Assembly: GCA_018812265.1 (NCBI GenBank)
Contig: JAHJDG010000028.1
Coordinates: forward strand, 1 to 33,610
DNA length: 33,610 bases
Source of the DNA: a bacterium
GTDB taxonomy: Bacteria; Electryoneota; RPQS01
Direction: 5' to 3'
Part shown: positions 7,091 through 15,895 of the stretch, piece by piece
How the letters are laid out: each line of letters starts with the position of its first letter
Position numbering within the stretch: the stretch's first letter is position 1
Program-made: the position numbers and the translations under genes
Notes under the pieces: generated by a model
What the model saw: the letters and a program-made list of their open reading frames with translations, nothing else
Databases searched by the model: none
What the model was told of the DNA's origin: nothing

Positions 7091-9909
7091 CAAAGCAAAC
7101 CGGGTTGGCGATGCTGCTGCTGTTGGCGGCGACCACCATTTCATTGCAGGCGAGCGACACCGAGCGATGGTCGCGCGAGATTATCGTGAAGTGGCGGGAA
7201 GTTCCGGCGCGACTCGACGGTGATCGGTTTCCGGCCGAAGTTCGCGGGCAAGTCGTGGACGTGCGGGCGGCGCTGCCCGTTGGCGAGCGGACGACGGTGG
7301 GACTGGAACGGATCAGCGTGGTGGAGGTGAATAACGCGAGCACCGTACCCAAGTTCATCGCACTGCTTCAGCATGATCCACAAGTGGAATACGTCGAGCC
7401 GCGAGCACTACGCTACATTGACGGCTGGACAGAGGGGGGAAATCGGGGGCGCGAAGGAGCTTTGGACGGCGTTCCCAATGATCCGTTCTACGGTCAGCAA
7501 TGGGGGCTGGTGGCGATGGAGGCGGAGGCGGCGTGGAACATCACGCGCGGCGATCCGTCGGTGGCAATTGCCGTATTGGATCTGGGAGTGGATTTCACGC
7601 ATCCCGAGCTGGTTCATTGCCGCTGGGAGAATGCGGCCGAGCGATCGGGCGTGGCGGGAGTGGACGATGACGGCAACGGCTTCGTGGATGATGTGTACGG
7701 CTGGGATTTCGTGGAAGGCGACGGAGAACCATGGTCGCAGCTTCTCGATGGTGACGAAGCACATGGGACACACGTGGCGGGATTGGCAGCGGCGGCCCGC
7801 AACAACGGACAAGGGATTGCGGGACTCGCGCCCGACTGCAAGATTATGGGGGTTCGCGTGGGCCACCACGGGCAAATTCCCTATGGCTATGATGGTATCT
7901 ACTACGCGTGTCGAAGTGGCGCAAAGGTCATCAATTGCTCGTGGGGCGGCGAGTTCGAGTCGGCATACGAGCGCGACGTGGTGCAGTACGCGGCTGAGAT
8001 GGGCTGCGTGATCGTGGCATCGGCGGGCAACTCGGCCACCTCTCAGGAGCATTATCCGGCCGGAATCGAGGGCGTTCTTAGCGTGGCAGCGACGCGGATC
8101 GGGGATTTCGCCGCCGATTTCACGCAATATGGGTCGTGGGTGAAAGTGTCGGCCCCGGGAGTCGCGATGCTTTCAACCTTCAACACTCCGGGTGGCGGAC
8201 ACAGTTACGGCACATGGCAGGGAACGAGCATGTCGGCTCCCTTGGTGGCGGCGACGTGCGCGCTTGTCAAGAGCCGTTTTCCACAGATGACGGGCCGCCA
8301 TCTCATGGCCCGCGTGATGGGAACGGCGGACCCGATTGACGGCAAGAATCCGACACTGGCGGGTCAGATCGGACTCGGACGCGTCAATGCATGGCGGGCG
8401 CTGGCGGATTCGGCGGCGGGAATCCGCGTGGTAGACGACAGCTTGACGGAGACTTCCGGAAACGGAGACGGACGGATCCGTGCGGGGGAAACCGCGACCC
8501 TCCGCCTGGCCATCCGCAACGACGGAACGGGCGTGGGAGGCATGGCCGCATTTTTGGCCACCTCGGCGACTGACGTGGGTCTGCGCAATCCGGTGCTGGT
8601 CTTCGAGGATGTGCCACCGGGCGGACCGGTGTGGAGCGAGTCGGTGGTTGCGATCGAACTGGCGGGAACCGCGAGGCGGGGATTCCTGCTTCCGCTCTCG
8701 ATAGATTTCATCGGCGGTAACGGCCGACTGGCGGGGCGCGTGACCCGGACGATCTATCTGGATTCGACGTTCGTCTGCCTGGACAACGGGCGGCTGCGGC
8801 TCGGATTCGCGGAAGACGGCAGTCTGGGATACTACGATCGCGAGCAGGACCACTATATCGGCTGTGGTTTCCGGACGGCAGAGCTATCGAATGCTCTTTA
8901 TCACGGATCGTTCGTGCTGGCCGCGGACGGACTCGTCTCGGATAATGCCTATGGGAATGCGGCTCTGAACCGCTACGATTGGCAATCGCTGGACGAGAGC
9001 GTGGCGCGTCTGGTTGTCAGTGAGCGAGCGGACGTGGAAGCGCGGGCGGAATTCGCGGACCGGCGGGCCGAGCCCCCGCTGTTCGCGCAAGTGGAGTCGG
9101 CTGGTCTGGGTTGGCAGGGAGCGGAACAGAACGGATTTCTGATCCTGGAATACGCGGTTGAGAATCGCTCGGTCAATCCGTGGAATGAGGCGTACGCCGG
9201 ACTGTTTCTCGACTTGGACGTGGGGCCCTCCTCGATGAATCGCGTGTTCTACCATGAGGAGGCGGGAATCATCTACGTACAGGCGATCGGTTCCAGTCAT
9301 CCTCTGGCGGGCGTCGCGTCCATCGGAGATTCGTGGGGCAGTCTGTTCGTGGTGAACAATCGCGATGAGCTGCATCCGCCGAGCGGGGAGGATCCGTTGA
9401 CGGGTTGGACGGATGAACGGAAATGGCAGATCCTCGAACGGGGAATCGCCGCGATTCCGACCGAACCGGCGGACATCAGCCTTCTGGTGTCGTACGGTCC
9501 GCTGGTGATGGATTCGCATGAAATCCGGACGTTCGCTTATGCTCTCGTGAGCGGGAACGACGCGGATGAACTTGCCCGACAAGCGGAGTCCGCGCGGCAG
9601 AGATATCAAGGTCGAAAGAGTCCTCCCCCACCTCCGACTCCGGAACGACGAGCGATGAAAGCCGGATTGTATCCGAATCCGTTGGCGGCGGGTGAGCCGT
9701 TGCACTTGGTCCTGCCCTCGCGGGAAGAAGCGACGGTCCGACTCTACAACATCCTCGGTCAACGGGTTGCCGAATTTCAGAATGTGATGGCCGGTCCGGA
9801 AGGAGCGCTGCTTGACCCGATGGTGGGGAGGGCGGCCAGCGGGCTGCTGCTGTATCGAGTTGAAACCGCGACCGGCGGAGTGACCGGGAAACTGCTCATC
9901 TTGAAGTGA
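7087..9909 (+). CDS. Secreted subtilisin-like serine protease (S8) with C-terminal sorting domain
   Basis: 940 residues. A signal peptide (residues 1-22, LAMLLLLAATTISLQA) is followed by an inhibitor-I9-like prodomain (about 25-110, ending EYVEPRALRYI). The S8 catalytic domain (about 130-440) shows all key residues: Asp165 in IAVLDLGVDFTHPEL, His226 in HGTHVAGLAA, oxyanion Asn315 in ASAGN and nucleophile Ser381 in GTSMSAPLVAA. A calcium-loop-like stretch VDDDGNGFVDD occurs at 192-202. Residues about 450-850 are beta-rich with no named family; the first part (GDGRIRAGETATLRLAIRNDG) resembles the CARDB/NEW3-type domains often seen after such proteases. A Pro-rich linker precedes the tail GLYPNPL...VRLYNILGQRVAEF...LLLYRVE...KLLILK, a T9SS/FlgD-Ig-like sorting domain. 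The ATG overlaps the aminotransferase stop. Confidence 0.9.
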   Translation: MTKQTGLAMLLLLAATTISLQASDTERWSREIIVKWREVPARLDGDRFPAEVRGQVVDVRAALPVGERTTVGLERISVVEVNNASTVPKFIALLQHDPQVEYVEPRALRYIDGWTEGGNRGREGALDGVPNDPFYGQQWGLVAMEAEAAWNITRGDPSVAIAVLDLGVDFTHPELVHCRWENAAERSGVAGVDDDGNGFVDDVYGWDFVEGDGEPWSQLLDGDEAHGTHVAGLAAAARNNGQGIAGLAPDCKIMGVRVGHHGQIPYGYDGIYYACRSGAKVINCSWGGEFESAYERDVVQYAAEMGCVIVASAGNSATSQEHYPAGIEGVLSVAATRIGDFAADFTQYGSWVKVSAPGVAMLSTFNTPGGGHSYGTWQGTSMSAPLVAATCALVKSRFPQMTGRHLMARVMGTADPIDGKNPTLAGQIGLGRVNAWRALADSAAGIRVVDDSLTETSGNGDGRIRAGETATLRLAIRNDGTGVGGMAAFLATSATDVGLRNPVLVFEDVPPGGPVWSESVVAIELAGTARRGFLLPLSIDFIGGNGRLAGRVTRTIYLDSTFVCLDNGRLRLGFAEDGSLGYYDREQDHYIGCGFRTAELSNALYHGSFVLAADGLVSDNAYGNAALNRYDWQSLDESVARLVVSERADVEARAEFADRRAEPPLFAQVESAGLGWQGAEQNGFLILEYAVENRSVNPWNEAYAGLFLDLDVGPSSMNRVFYHEEAGIIYVQAIGSSHPLAGVASIGDSWGSLFVVNNRDELHPPSGEDPLTGWTDERKWQILERGIAAIPTEPADISLLVSYGPLVMDSHEIRTFAYALVSGNDADELARQAESARQRYQGRKSPPPPPTPERRAMKAGLYPNPLAAGEPLHLVLPSREEATVRLYNILGQRVAEFQNVMAGPEGALLDPMVGRAASGLLLYRVETATGGVTGKLLILK

Positions 9910-9953
9910 TCGAGCCGCCGGGTGCGGCGAGTCATAGGCGGAGACGACAGGTC

Positions 9954-12900
9954 ATGTTCCACTTGACGAAACGAACAAAGACAGTGACGGCGGTTGTGAT
10001 GGTGTTGCTGATCGCGGCCGTCGGTCGGGCGCAGGAACCGACGCTGGAAGGTATCGGACTTTCCGGGCAGGGCGGCGCGCGCGACACCGTCGTGGTGGAC
10101 GGCGACAGCGTGTTCGTCATCGTTTCCTTCGATCCGGAGCCGGATTGGCCGGTGGCGGGGGTCGGATTGCGAGCGGATTCCCTGAACCGCGCCTACCTGC
10201 ATTTCTACACTTCGAGTCTTCCCGGACCGACGCTGACGCAAACGATAGCCATCAGCGTGGACACCTCCTCGGTGGAAATTGACACTCTCGTTCAGCCGCC
10301 ACTCCTGCGGTTTCGTTCGCTGATGCCGGTCGTCGTCAATCCGCGCATTCGATCGCTGCAAATAGAATTGGCCTTGTTCGCCCGCCATGCGGGAGGAGAC
10401 GTTGTTTTCAGCGCGCGGCATACGTCCTACGCACAGGTCGGGAGCGCTACTCCGCTTCGCAACGCTGTAGACGTGCTGCACGCCATGTATTTGACATTTG
10501 TGGACACCCGAACCTATGCGCCGGTATTGTTTTCTCCGGCACCGAATTCGACGATTCCGCTCGTATTCCAAGTACGATATAGCCAGCCGGAGGAAGCTGC
10601 CGGCGGAACGCTCATTCTGACGATACGCAATGAACTTACCGACAGCACGACGACCATCTATTTGCGGGACCGGAATCCGGGGCCGCTGAAGACGGTGGTT
10701 CTGAATGCGACTTCGCTCATCAATCTCGTGTATATGGACTCGCTGAGGGGTCCGACGGCGCTGGCTCATGAGTCTCCCTACGAATTCTCTCTCCAATATC
10801 AGGACGTCAACGGCAATCTACCGGCCTCGGTTTCGGTCAACCACGTGCTGGTGGATCGGTTCACGGATCCCCCCGTCATATTGTATCCGATCCGGAATAC
10901 GATCATCCCACGGCAGCTTGAGGTTCGGTTCAATCAGCGTGAACATGCCGCGCGCGGTTCCTTGATGCTCAGTCTGACGAATCTGGATACGGCGGCCCAC
11001 GAAGCCCGGCACGTGCTGTATCTGACCGACCTGACGGTCAATCCGGAGAAGCGGATTCCCCTCGATGCGCGAACACTGTTCAATCCGGAAATCATGGACT
11101 CGGCTCGCGGCACTGACAGCTTATCCCACAATTCACAGTATCGCCTCACGATCTCCTATCGGGATACGCTGGGGAACGTGGCGGCGGCCGACTCGGTGGA
11201 ACCGTTGCCGACCGTTTTGCGCTCACCCGTTCCATCGTTCTACGAGCCTCGATTGGGAACCTCGCGCAGTGACTCGACGGTTCCGGTTCTCTATCAGCTG
11301 GCGCAACCGGCCGACACGGTGTGGTTGATCTTCGAGGCCGACCCAATGGACTCCGCATCGCTGCTGAGCGACACCCTCAGCCCCCATATTCTCCGGCTGG
11401 TCGGTTCATTGGCGCGGGAAGGACTTCACAACTTTTCGCTTGACGGTCGTGAGATCGGCAGCAACAGCCCCTACGTGGCCGAGAGCAACCGCGGGGCGGA
11501 GGATCATCTGGTCACGCCATGTATCTACAACGTGACTCTGATGGCGGGCGATACTCTGGGCAACGACAACGCGACGGCCACCAACAACGGCTACGTTTGG
11601 CCGAACGACCGAATGACGGTTCCGCCGGTTGTCATCGAACCGCGGACCGGAAAGCGGGTGGGTGAATCGTTTCGAGTGCTGTTTTCGCTTCCGGAGGAAC
11701 CGTATCCGGGTAGTGTGTACCTGAGCTTCGTCGAATTCGGGATATCTTCGGATCCGGCTTCGCCTCATCGTGTGTATCTGGGCAATATCCCGCGCGGGAA
11801 CACCGTTTTTTATCTGGATGCACGACAGTTCACGAACACGGACGTGGTGGACAGCGTTCAAGGCGCCGGCACGCCGGAACAGAACAACACTCTGGTGCAC
11901 GGTGCCGTATACACGTTGCGGCTGCAGTACCGCGATCACTTGGGAAATCCCGCAGCGGTCTCCGCCGCTTCGGTGATTTCTTTCGACGTCCGCACGGACG
12001 CGCCGCAGCTTCTCGCGCCGCTGGCGGGGGACACTCTGCCACGGATCAACCTGCCGGTGCGATTCCGGCAGCCCGAACACGCGTATTTGGGTTCGCTGCG
12101 GCTGATCTTCACCCAGACGGGAGGCGTCGAGACCGATCTCGGTTCGCCGCACGTCCTGTACCTGTCGAATCGCCTGCCAAGCCTGGACACCGGCAAAGTC
12201 ATCATCGTGCAGCCGTCGGCGCTGTACGCCAGCAGCGGCGTGGACTCGACCCAGGGTGGAGCGGAGCTTCTCATTCGCTCGATCTATCGCCTAACGGTGG
12301 AATACCGGGATACACTGGCCAACACGGCGGCCTCGGCGAGGGTGGACGGTCTCGTCTATAGCAGCGGTACGGCGGTGAGCGTGCGCGGCGGATCGGTCGG
12401 AACGGCGGCGGTTGCCCCGGGCGATCTGCGGGTGGTCAGTTTCTGGTTGGGACTCCGGACGGACGGCGGCAATAGCGTGCTGCGGGCGTTGAAGTTCACC
12501 ACCCTGGGCGATGCCTCGACGACGGATCTTGTTCTCTCCGAGACGTCGCTTTGGCAAAGCGTGGACACGCTGTTCGTGGAAGGCGAGGACGTATTGCTCA
12601 ACCATCCCGACCGGTGGAGCGGTGGAATCCTGCCCTTTGACTCGCTGTCGGTGCCTTTGAATGAGGAAGAAACGATCTTGCTCGTGACGTTGGCTTTCGC
12701 CGGCAATGCGGACCTGAGTCATTCGCTGGGATTGCAGCTGGCCGGGCCGTCGGCCATAGATTGCGGGACGGATCCGGTGTATAGCGCAAGTTGGCCGCTG
12801 GGCCGCGAAGACTACGCGCTCAACGTGGAACTCACCTCGTTTGCGACGGAACAGGATACGCTGTTCGGAGCGCTTCGCGTGTGGTGGATTGTGGCCTCCG

Positions 12901-13433
12901 AGTCCGACAATGCGGGATTCGTGCTGTACCGCCGCACCGAGGAAGAAGAGGGTTTCCGGATGATCGCCAGCTACGCGACGGCTCCCGAGCTGGTGGGGCG
13001 GGGCTGGAATCCGACGGCCACGCGCTATCAATACGTTGACCGTGGTCTCACGCCGGGGACGAAGTACTACTATCGGTTGAGAGCCGTATCATCTTCTTTC
13101 CACGAGCAGGAGTTCGAGGCGATTGCCGAGGGAATTCCGCAAGTGCCGCCGACGAACTTTATCCTCGGCGACGCCTATCCGAATCCCTTCAATCAGGAAG
13201 TGACCTTCCGCTACGTAGTGCCCTACACGGCCAAAGTGGAGATCACGATCTACGACATTTTGGGAAGGAAGATGCGAAGTCTGGTGCGGGCGTTGCAGCC
13301 TCCCGCCGAATACCGCGCCCGCTGGGACAGCCGCAATGATGAAGGAATGCTGGTGCCGTCGGGAATCTACTTCTATCGCATGGAGGCCGGCGGGTCGTTC
13401 GAGGAAACCCGCAAGTTGGTGCTTATTCGCTGA
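9954..13433 (+). CDS. Large surface protein with five ~115-residue beta-type repeats, FN3-like module and sorting tail
   Basis: 1159 residues from ATG 9954, which begins a clear signal peptide (VTAVVMVLLIAAVGRAQE); the frame opens upstream at a GTG (9906) inside the previous stop, but those 16 residues spoil the signal. The bulk (DNA 10518-12360) is about five related units. Shared pattern: P-x-(L/I)-x-x-P at the start, then VRF/VLF + (Q/P)E + G(S/T)L-x-L-x-(F/L), hVLYL, (V/L)DAR..LFN...(V/M)DS.(R/Q)G, and a closing Y.L.(I/V).YRDTLGN.AA. Unit 3 is divergent. Then comes a cohesin/Ig-like stretch, an FN3-like module (VELTSFATEQDTLFGALRVWW...NAGFVLYRR) and the tail AYPNPFNQEVTFRYV...IYDILGRKMRSL...GIYFYRMEAG...KLVLIR. 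I do not recognise the repeat family. It likely acts as a surface or secreted adhesin or scaffold. Confidence 0.8.
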   Translation: MFHLTKRTKTVTAVVMVLLIAAVGRAQEPTLEGIGLSGQGGARDTVVVDGDSVFVIVSFDPEPDWPVAGVGLRADSLNRAYLHFYTSSLPGPTLTQTIAISVDTSSVEIDTLVQPPLLRFRSLMPVVVNPRIRSLQIELALFARHAGGDVVFSARHTSYAQVGSATPLRNAVDVLHAMYLTFVDTRTYAPVLFSPAPNSTIPLVFQVRYSQPEEAAGGTLILTIRNELTDSTTTIYLRDRNPGPLKTVVLNATSLINLVYMDSLRGPTALAHESPYEFSLQYQDVNGNLPASVSVNHVLVDRFTDPPVILYPIRNTIIPRQLEVRFNQREHAARGSLMLSLTNLDTAAHEARHVLYLTDLTVNPEKRIPLDARTLFNPEIMDSARGTDSLSHNSQYRLTISYRDTLGNVAAADSVEPLPTVLRSPVPSFYEPRLGTSRSDSTVPVLYQLAQPADTVWLIFEADPMDSASLLSDTLSPHILRLVGSLAREGLHNFSLDGREIGSNSPYVAESNRGAEDHLVTPCIYNVTLMAGDTLGNDNATATNNGYVWPNDRMTVPPVVIEPRTGKRVGESFRVLFSLPEEPYPGSVYLSFVEFGISSDPASPHRVYLGNIPRGNTVFYLDARQFTNTDVVDSVQGAGTPEQNNTLVHGAVYTLRLQYRDHLGNPAAVSAASVISFDVRTDAPQLLAPLAGDTLPRINLPVRFRQPEHAYLGSLRLIFTQTGGVETDLGSPHVLYLSNRLPSLDTGKVIIVQPSALYASSGVDSTQGGAELLIRSIYRLTVEYRDTLANTAASARVDGLVYSSGTAVSVRGGSVGTAAVAPGDLRVVSFWLGLRTDGGNSVLRALKFTTLGDASTTDLVLSETSLWQSVDTLFVEGEDVLLNHPDRWSGGILPFDSLSVPLNEEETILLVTLAFAGNADLSHSLGLQLAGPSAIDCGTDPVYSASWPLGREDYALNVELTSFATEQDTLFGALRVWWIVASESDNAGFVLYRRTEEEEGFRMIASYATAPELVGRGWNPTATRYQYVDRGLTPGTKYYYRLRAVSSSFHEQEFEAIAEGIPQVPPTNFILGDAYPNPFNQEVTFRYVVPYTAKVEITIYDILGRKMRSLVRALQPPAEYRARWDSRNDEGMLVPSGIYFYRMEAGGSFEETRKLVLIR

Positions 13434-13472
13434 GCAGACGGCTTCCCCGTCATTCGCATTGCCGCTATAGAG

Positions 13473-13503
13473 GATCCGCCGCGCGAAACTGGCGCGGCGG
13501 ATC
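13473..13503. terminator. Strong hairpin between convergent genes
   Basis: GATCCGCCGCGC (13473-13484) and GCGCGGCGGATC (13492-13503) form a perfect 12-bp stem with a 7-base loop. It lies between convergent genes, 40 bases after one stop and 48 before the other. Neither strand has a true T-run (plus side reads ACATTTGCATTTG), so it may terminate weakly in both directions or stabilise 3' ends. Confidence 0.6.
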
Positions 13504-13550
13504 ACATTTGCATTTGCGAACGGCAAGACGTCTCAGGTTTTCTCGACAGG

Positions 13551-14201
13551 CTATATTCGCCGCCACTCGGCCGCGACCGGGAACGCCTGAGCCAGATGCT
13601 CGGGTACGGTGTTTTCGGGGAGTAGCTCGGACCGCAGCGGATCATTTCCGGCGGATTGCAGACAGGAACGGATGAAGTGTCCGCAGTGCATGGAATCATC
13701 GCGGTGAAGCGGGCCGCGAAACATCGGATCGCCTCTCTCGAGGGCAATCCAGGTCTCGGCGAGTTCGGATACGGAGTATCGAAATCCGCCATCGAGATAC
13801 AAAGTGATCGCTCGTTGCACGTCGAGGAGCTGCTGCTCGGTCAGTCCCGGATCCAGTACTACGGCCCGGTCCACGGCTGGGTGTGACCATTTATAGATCA
13901 AATTCTCCTGCGGGCCGTTGGGCTTGGGCCGGAATCCGGGCAAGGGAACCTGCATGTCACTTTCGGCGATCCACGGGACGCCGCTCCGAGGGCGAAGAAA
14001 GATGAACGCATGCGCCCACGGGGACGGTTCTCGATTCGGCGTCAGGTTGCGCTCCGCCCAGCCGATGAGCCGGGCGGTGATCACATCAATACTGATCAGC
14101 CCAATCCGTCCGGGCCGGGCATGTTCATACCAGAAGGCAAGCAGGTCGCAATCCAGAGCACGGCTGTAGGTGATCATGATCCGTTCATCTTGACAAACCA
14201 C
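13551..14201 (-). CDS. Putative permuted papain-fold (YiiX/NlpC-P60-like) protein
   Basis: 216 residues from GTG 14201; an in-frame ATG at 14177 (residue 9) is an equally possible start, both with weak ribosome binding sites. No signal peptide or membrane segment is seen. The layout suggests a circularly permuted NlpC/P60 or YiiX-like cysteine peptidase or amidase: ARPGRIGLISIDVITARLIGWAE (residues 28-50), a possible catalytic His64 in WAHAFIFL, and a possible nucleophile Cys173 in SMHCGHFIRSCLQSAG near the C-terminus. In this fold His precedes Cys. The assignment rests on these motifs only and is tentative. It is divergent from nadB; the nadB promoter overlaps its 5' end. No partner gene explains its role. 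Confidence 0.5.
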   Translation of the reverse strand: MVCQDERIMITYSRALDCDLLAFWYEHARPGRIGLISIDVITARLIGWAERNLTPNREPSPWAHAFIFLRPRSGVPWIAESDMQVPLPGFRPKPNGPQENLIYKWSHPAVDRAVVLDPGLTEQQLLDVQRAITLYLDGGFRYSVSELAETWIALERGDPMFRGPLHRDDSMHCGHFIRSCLQSAGNDPLRSELLPENTVPEHLAQAFPVAAEWRRI

Positions 14202-14218
14202 AGAATCTTCAGTAGATT
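14190..14218 (+). promoter_or_regulatory. Predicted sigma-70 promoter of nadB
   Basis: TTGACA (14190-14195, perfect -35), a 17-base spacer, then TAGATT (14213-14218, four of six matches to the -10). Transcription would begin near 14225, giving a leader of about 25 bases before the TTG start of nadB. The box lies inside the 5' end of the divergent gene. Confidence 0.65.
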
Positions 14219-14230
14219 AGCTACGCTAAT
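14216..14230. promoter_or_regulatory. Palindrome over the nadB -10/+1 region (candidate operator)
   Basis: ATTAGC (14216-14221), TAC, GCTAAT (14225-14230) is a perfect 6-bp inverted repeat with a 3-base centre. It covers the end of the predicted -10 box and the predicted start site, the classic place for a repressor. The bound protein is unknown; I see no match to the NrtR or NiaR sites I remember. Confidence 0.45.
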
Positions 14231-14248
14231 TGGAGAGGTATCCAAACA

Positions 14249-15895
14249 TTGTCGCGCAGACGGACTGACATCCTCATTATCGGCTCAGGGATCGCCGGAC
14301 TTAGTTTGGCGCTTAAGGCTTCCCGGTATGCCGACGTGCTGCTGGCTACCAAGAAGGACTCGGTGGATACGGCCACGAACTGGGCGCAAGGTGGAATCGC
14401 CGCCGTCACGGCCGGGGACGACGATTTCCGGCTTCACCTGGAGGACACGCTGCGAGTGGGAGCCGGCCTGTGCCGGCCAGAGGCCGTGCAACTGGTCGTG
14501 GAATCGGCGCCCGCCCGCATCCGCGAGCTCATGGAACTGGGAGTGCGCTTCACCCGCCACGAGGGTGAACTCGCGCTGGCCCGCGAAGGCGGGCACAGCC
14601 GGGCGCGCATCCTGCATCATCACGATCACACGGGACAGGAGATCGAGTCGGTGCTTCTCCAGAAGGCCCGTGAGTCGGGTCGGCTGGAGCTTCTGGAACA
14701 TCACCTGATGATTGACCTGCTGATGGAGCCGCGCAGCCGGATGGCATTCGAAGCGGGACGAGTGCCGCGTTGTTTCGGGGCCTACATTCTGGATGTTCAG
14801 AACGACTTGGTGGAGGCCGTGGAAGCCAAGGCGGTCGTTCTATGTACCGGCGGATCGGGGATGGCGTACTACCACACGACCAATCCCTCCATTGCCACGG
14901 CGGATGGAGTCGTGGCGGCGTGGCGAGCGGGAGCGGTGGTGGGGAATCTCGAGTTTTTTCAGTTTCACCCGACTACGCTCTACGAGCCGGACACCGGCAG
15001 TCAGTCCCGCGCCCTCATTACGGAAGCGTTGCGGGGATTCGGAGCCAAGCTGCGAACGAGGACGGGCGAGTCGTTTATGCACCTCTACGATGAGCGCAAG
15101 GAACTGGCTCCCCGCGACGTGGTGGCGAGGGCGATTGACGCCGAGTTGAAAAAACGCGGTGAACCCTACGTCGTTCTCGACTGCACACACCTGTCGGTAC
15201 AGCGGCTGCGCGAGGAGTTTCCGTACGTGGATCAGATCTGCCACCAGCGGGGAATTGACTTCACGCGGGATCCGATTCCGGTGGTTCCGGCGGCGCACTA
15301 TCAATGTGGGGGAGTGGTGACGGATTTGGAGGCGCGGACCAGCTTGCCCGGCCTGTTCGCGGTGGGAGAGGTGGCTATGACCGGTGTGCACGGGGCCAAC
15401 CGGCTGGCTTCCAACTCGCTTCTGGAGGCGGTGGTGTTTGCCGATCGGGCGGCGGAAAGCTGTAAAAAATGGCTTCGGGAAGCCGCTCCGCTTCCCGAAG
15501 CCGAAGAATGGTCCGCCGAAGGCACCGTAAATCAGGAGGAATGGGTGCTGGTGGAACACAACCGCGACGAGATCCGCAAGATCATGTGGGACTACGTGGG
15601 GATTGTGCGGTCCACGCTTCGACTCGAACGGGCCCAGCGCCGAATGCAGCTACTCCGCAAGGAAATCGAGGATTTCTTCCGCCGCACCCGAGTAAACGGG
15701 CCACTGGTGGAGCTGCGGAATCTGGTGGTGATGGCGGACTTGATCGTGCAGAGCGCGATCAGCCGCCGTGAGAGTCGCGGCCTTCACTTCATGACGGACT
15801 ATCCGGACCTCGATAGGAAGTCGGGTCCGGAGGATACAATCCTGAGTCGCTATCATTCCTCCGCTCCCGCTTCAGGGCGACATGGTCCCCGATAA
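14249..15895 (+). CDS. nadB: L-aspartate oxidase NadB
   Basis: 548 residues; FAD enzyme that oxidises L-aspartate to iminoaspartate, the first step of de novo NAD synthesis (NadA then makes quinolinate). The FAD-binding GSGIAGLSLAL sits at residues 12-22. NadB-type motifs follow: TNWAQGGIAAV, HLEDTLRVGAGLC, EGGHSRARILHHHDHTG, the capping/catalytic part HYQCGGVVTDLEARTSLPGLFAVGEV, TGVHGANRLASNSLLEAVVF, and the helical C-terminal domain ending RRESRGLHFMTDYPDLD. Length fits E. coli NadB (540 aa). The start is TTG at 14249, with GGAGAGG about 10 bases upstream. The last ~16 residues are an unconserved tail that overlaps the convergent gene by 107 bases. nadA and nadC are not in the window. Confidence 0.95.
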   Translation: MSRRRTDILIIGSGIAGLSLALKASRYADVLLATKKDSVDTATNWAQGGIAAVTAGDDDFRLHLEDTLRVGAGLCRPEAVQLVVESAPARIRELMELGVRFTRHEGELALAREGGHSRARILHHHDHTGQEIESVLLQKARESGRLELLEHHLMIDLLMEPRSRMAFEAGRVPRCFGAYILDVQNDLVEAVEAKAVVLCTGGSGMAYYHTTNPSIATADGVVAAWRAGAVVGNLEFFQFHPTTLYEPDTGSQSRALITEALRGFGAKLRTRTGESFMHLYDERKELAPRDVVARAIDAELKKRGEPYVVLDCTHLSVQRLREEFPYVDQICHQRGIDFTRDPIPVVPAAHYQCGGVVTDLEARTSLPGLFAVGEVAMTGVHGANRLASNSLLEAVVFADRAAESCKKWLREAAPLPEAEEWSAEGTVNQEEWVLVEHNRDEIRKIMWDYVGIVRSTLRLERAQRRMQLLRKEIEDFFRRTRVNGPLVELRNLVVMADLIVQSAISRRESRGLHFMTDYPDLDRKSGPEDTILSRYHSSAPASGRHGPR

